Notes under the pieces: model-generated
Seen by the model: only the letters and a program-made list of their open reading frames with translations
Told to the model about the DNA's origin: nothing
Databases searched by the model: none
Translations under genes and position numbers: made by a program
Part shown: piece by piece, positions 62,084 through 64,000 of the stretch
How the letters are laid out: each line of letters starts with the position of its first letter
Position numbering within the stretch: position 1 is the stretch's first letter
From: Limnanthes douglasii subsp. nivea
Taxonomy: Eukaryota; Streptophyta; Magnoliopsida; Brassicales; Limnanthaceae
Reading direction: 5' to 3'
DNA length: 64,000 nucleotides
Assembly (NCBI GenBank): GCA_036936605.1
Contig: JAUPFV010000001.1
Location: forward strand, 120,846,771-120,910,770

Positions 62084-62568
62084 AAGTACATATGATTTAT
62101 GGTTGGGCTGTTTAAGAATGGGTTGGATGAATTTTTTTTAGGGCTATATACGTATTCGGTATAAAAGGAGTTCGTATTTACATACATGTAGAGATACGGA
62201 TGGATACATTTTAATTAGTAAAATATTCAAGAAATTAAATATGCATCCCAATTTTTAAATCATCTCGTCAAAGTCAGTTAGGTGTAAAATTGTATTAAAA
62301 GTTTAAATTTGTACTATTAGATAAATAAAATCACATTTTGGTACGTATATGTAAAACATATTTGAGGTTGGATTTATTAGTAAATCGTACAGGTTATGTA
62401 GCCCAATTAGTAGAAACCCTTTTATTATTGTTAAAAAAGGTACTTTCTAATCATTTGTGCTTTATTTCGACTACTTTCTCACTCTAAAACTTTGTACTTA
62501 TTCGCATGACACCACTCCACCATACACGCTATTCTATAATCAACCTTAGATTTTCTAAGAACTATCAT
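62084..62568 (+). repeat. probable 5' LTR region of T4
   Basis: The LTR must end at ...GAACTATCA (62567), just before the primer site at 62569. Its left end was not found. There is a possible TATA (GGTATAAAAGG) near 62159. Confidence 0.45.
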
Positions 62569-64000
62569 TGGCACCGTCTGTGGAAACGAGTGATACCCGA
62601 AGATCAGGTTCTCCAAAATTTCGACCCTAGTAAAAACTTAAAATTCAAGGTATGAATACGGAGGCTAGAAAGGGAAAAGCAAATGAGAGAGGCTCTGATA
62701 AGGAAATTTCTTATTGAGAGGATCGGTGCTCTGAAGAGCAGTTTGGTGATGACGACTAGGGTAACCAAGGCCAAAGAAAATGGTCGACCATTATCATGAC
62801 CAGACAACATCTTTTGGATGATATTGTTAAGCTTAACGCTGAGAAAAATATGGATTTGGCTGGAAAAAAAAGTATCAGCTAGATGGCCGAGGCGAAGGCT
62901 CGTGCGAAGATGGAAAAAAGGCTAATCGTGTTGTCGATCGGGACGAGGCTGATTTTTACAAAGCCATAACTCGAGTGCGGAAGCACGAAGAGATTGCAAG
63001 GAAGAAGTCTAGACTGCAAGCCAAGCATGGATACGAATATTCAACTGAGGAAGATATGTATGAGTCATCTTCTCACGGACCGGGATGTTCGATGCTTCAA
63101 GAAGGACAAAAGAATGATTAGGGAGCGAGAAATTCAAAGACGTAAATCGCAATAAGAGAAGATAGCCAAACCTCAAGGGGATAGCGTCGACAAAGTGACT
63201 CCCACTTCTATGAAAAGGGAAGGCATAATCACAGTTAACAGAGAATAGCAGAATGTCCTGCAGTTTCAATTTTCGTTAGGGACCCGATCTTATGGTTACA
63301 GGGTCGGAAGCCAATTCGCAAACCCACTTGAAGAGGGGATATATGCAACTCATGCAGAAGCGCTAGAAAGCGGAGTTTATTAGATTCTGACATAATTGGA
63401 GGTCATCTCCCCTTTCAGATGTAATTTGTCGGGACATCTCCTGAATCGCTTTGATATCTTAAAACTGGAAAAATACAACGGAAAGAAAGATCCTGACAAT
63501 CACCTAGAAGCGTTTAAAAACTTCATGTTGAGCTTCGACAATGAAGATAAGTTGATATGTCGAGCGTTTTCGATGAAGTTCAAAGATCGAGCATCAAATG
63601 GTACAATCGACTGCCGCAGGGATGCATAAAAAACATTGGTATGTTTTGGCTGTTGTTCAGGCAACAATTTGTAGGAAGTAAGAATTTCCGAGCCAACAGA
63701 GATACAATCGTGAATTGCCAACAAAAGGTCGAAGAAAGTCTGAGAGGTTATACCCGACTCTTCGTGGATGCAAAAACCAATCTCGACTATTGCGATGAGA
63801 ACGTGGCTTTGACGGGCTATAGATTGGGTTTATTGCCAGGTTCGATGAAGCAGGCGGTAACAAAAAAACAGGCTTTTACTTTTTGTGCCTTGTTAGCTCA
63901 GGTAGAAAAGCATATCCTGATTGAAGAGACTGAAGCATCAGTATTGGCAGCGTAAATCCAGCAAACTGCACAAGCTTCAGTGGTGTCATATAAGAAGAAT
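62569..64000 (+). mobile_element. T4: 5' part of a Tat-like gypsy element
   Basis: It opens with the primer-binding site TGGCACCGTCTGTGGAAA, a long leader/gag N-terminal region and the gag capsid, then leaves the window. The primer site resembles that of T2. Gag closely resembles that of T3. Moderate decay. Confidence 0.75.
62650..63955 (+). pseudogene. T4 gag
   Basis: The N-terminal charged region (62650-63370, several stops) is followed by the Ty3/gypsy gag capsid. One frame holds LEKYNGKKDPDNHLEAFKNF and CRAFSMKFKDRAS. A single-base shift near 63600 passes into a 132-codon frame: KWYNRLPQGCIKNIGMFWLL, then QQKVEESLRGYTRLF and LLAQVEKHILIEE. It stops at 63953-63955. This protein would form the virus-like particle of the element. 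The zinc knuckle should lie beyond the window edge. Confidence 0.75.

Overview
This is a window of nuclear DNA from a flowering plant. The plant is probably a core eudicot; I cannot name the species. The evidence is one eight-exon gene with GT-AG introns and a plastid transit peptide, set in AT-rich DNA packed with nested, mostly decayed Ty3/gypsy (Tat-like) and Ty1/copia LTR retrotransposons, MULE and hAT relics, a LINE fragment and a SINE-like piece. The only convincing host gene is EPSP synthase (shikimate pathway) on the minus strand at 36695-40302. Its exons join without a frame break into a 526-residue protein.

Left part (1-31000). The window opens inside a Tat-like gypsy element whose 3' LTR is 2862-3207; this element interrupts a LINE ORF1 relic (3205-3911). 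A second, very decayed gypsy (T1) covers about 4850-10130 and carries a hairpin MITE. A MULE/FAR1-type transposase relic lies at 11630-13100. A third gypsy (T2) runs from its primer-binding site at 14093 to a polypurine tract near 30892. It is split by a 6-kb copia insertion (20626-26609) that has four LTR copies but only one pair of target-site duplications (CTACA).

Middle (31000-42700). This holds a possible hAT relic, an unassigned ORF with a TATA box, a SINE-like fragment, a MULE-type MITE (35267-36074), the EPSPS gene with a hAT-like insertion in intron 5, and a putative copia LTR about 340 bp upstream of the EPSPS TATA box, in the same orientation as the gene.

Right part (41000-64000). 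A minus-strand copia element (RNase H/RT at 41100-42705, integrase at 55009-56520) is split by a Tat-like gypsy T3 (42711-55008). T3 in turn is split inside its gag zinc finger by a 2.3-kb non-autonomous LTR element (50813-53127, duplication CTATG). Further right are a CACTA-like relic, a 1.4-kb MULE-type element with a perfect 9-bp duplication, and the 5' part of another gypsy (T4).

The most interesting signal is a family of antisense genes carried by the Tat-like elements. At least three elements (1-3207, T2, T3) carry, between integrase and 3' LTR, a reverse-strand gene whose products are recognisably related. Each has an upstream TATAAATAC-like box and a candidate short intron at the same place in the protein. 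The small nested element keeps a comparable antisense ORF and TATA box and no gag-pol. All motif, homology and domain calls were made by eye; no alignment or database search was run.
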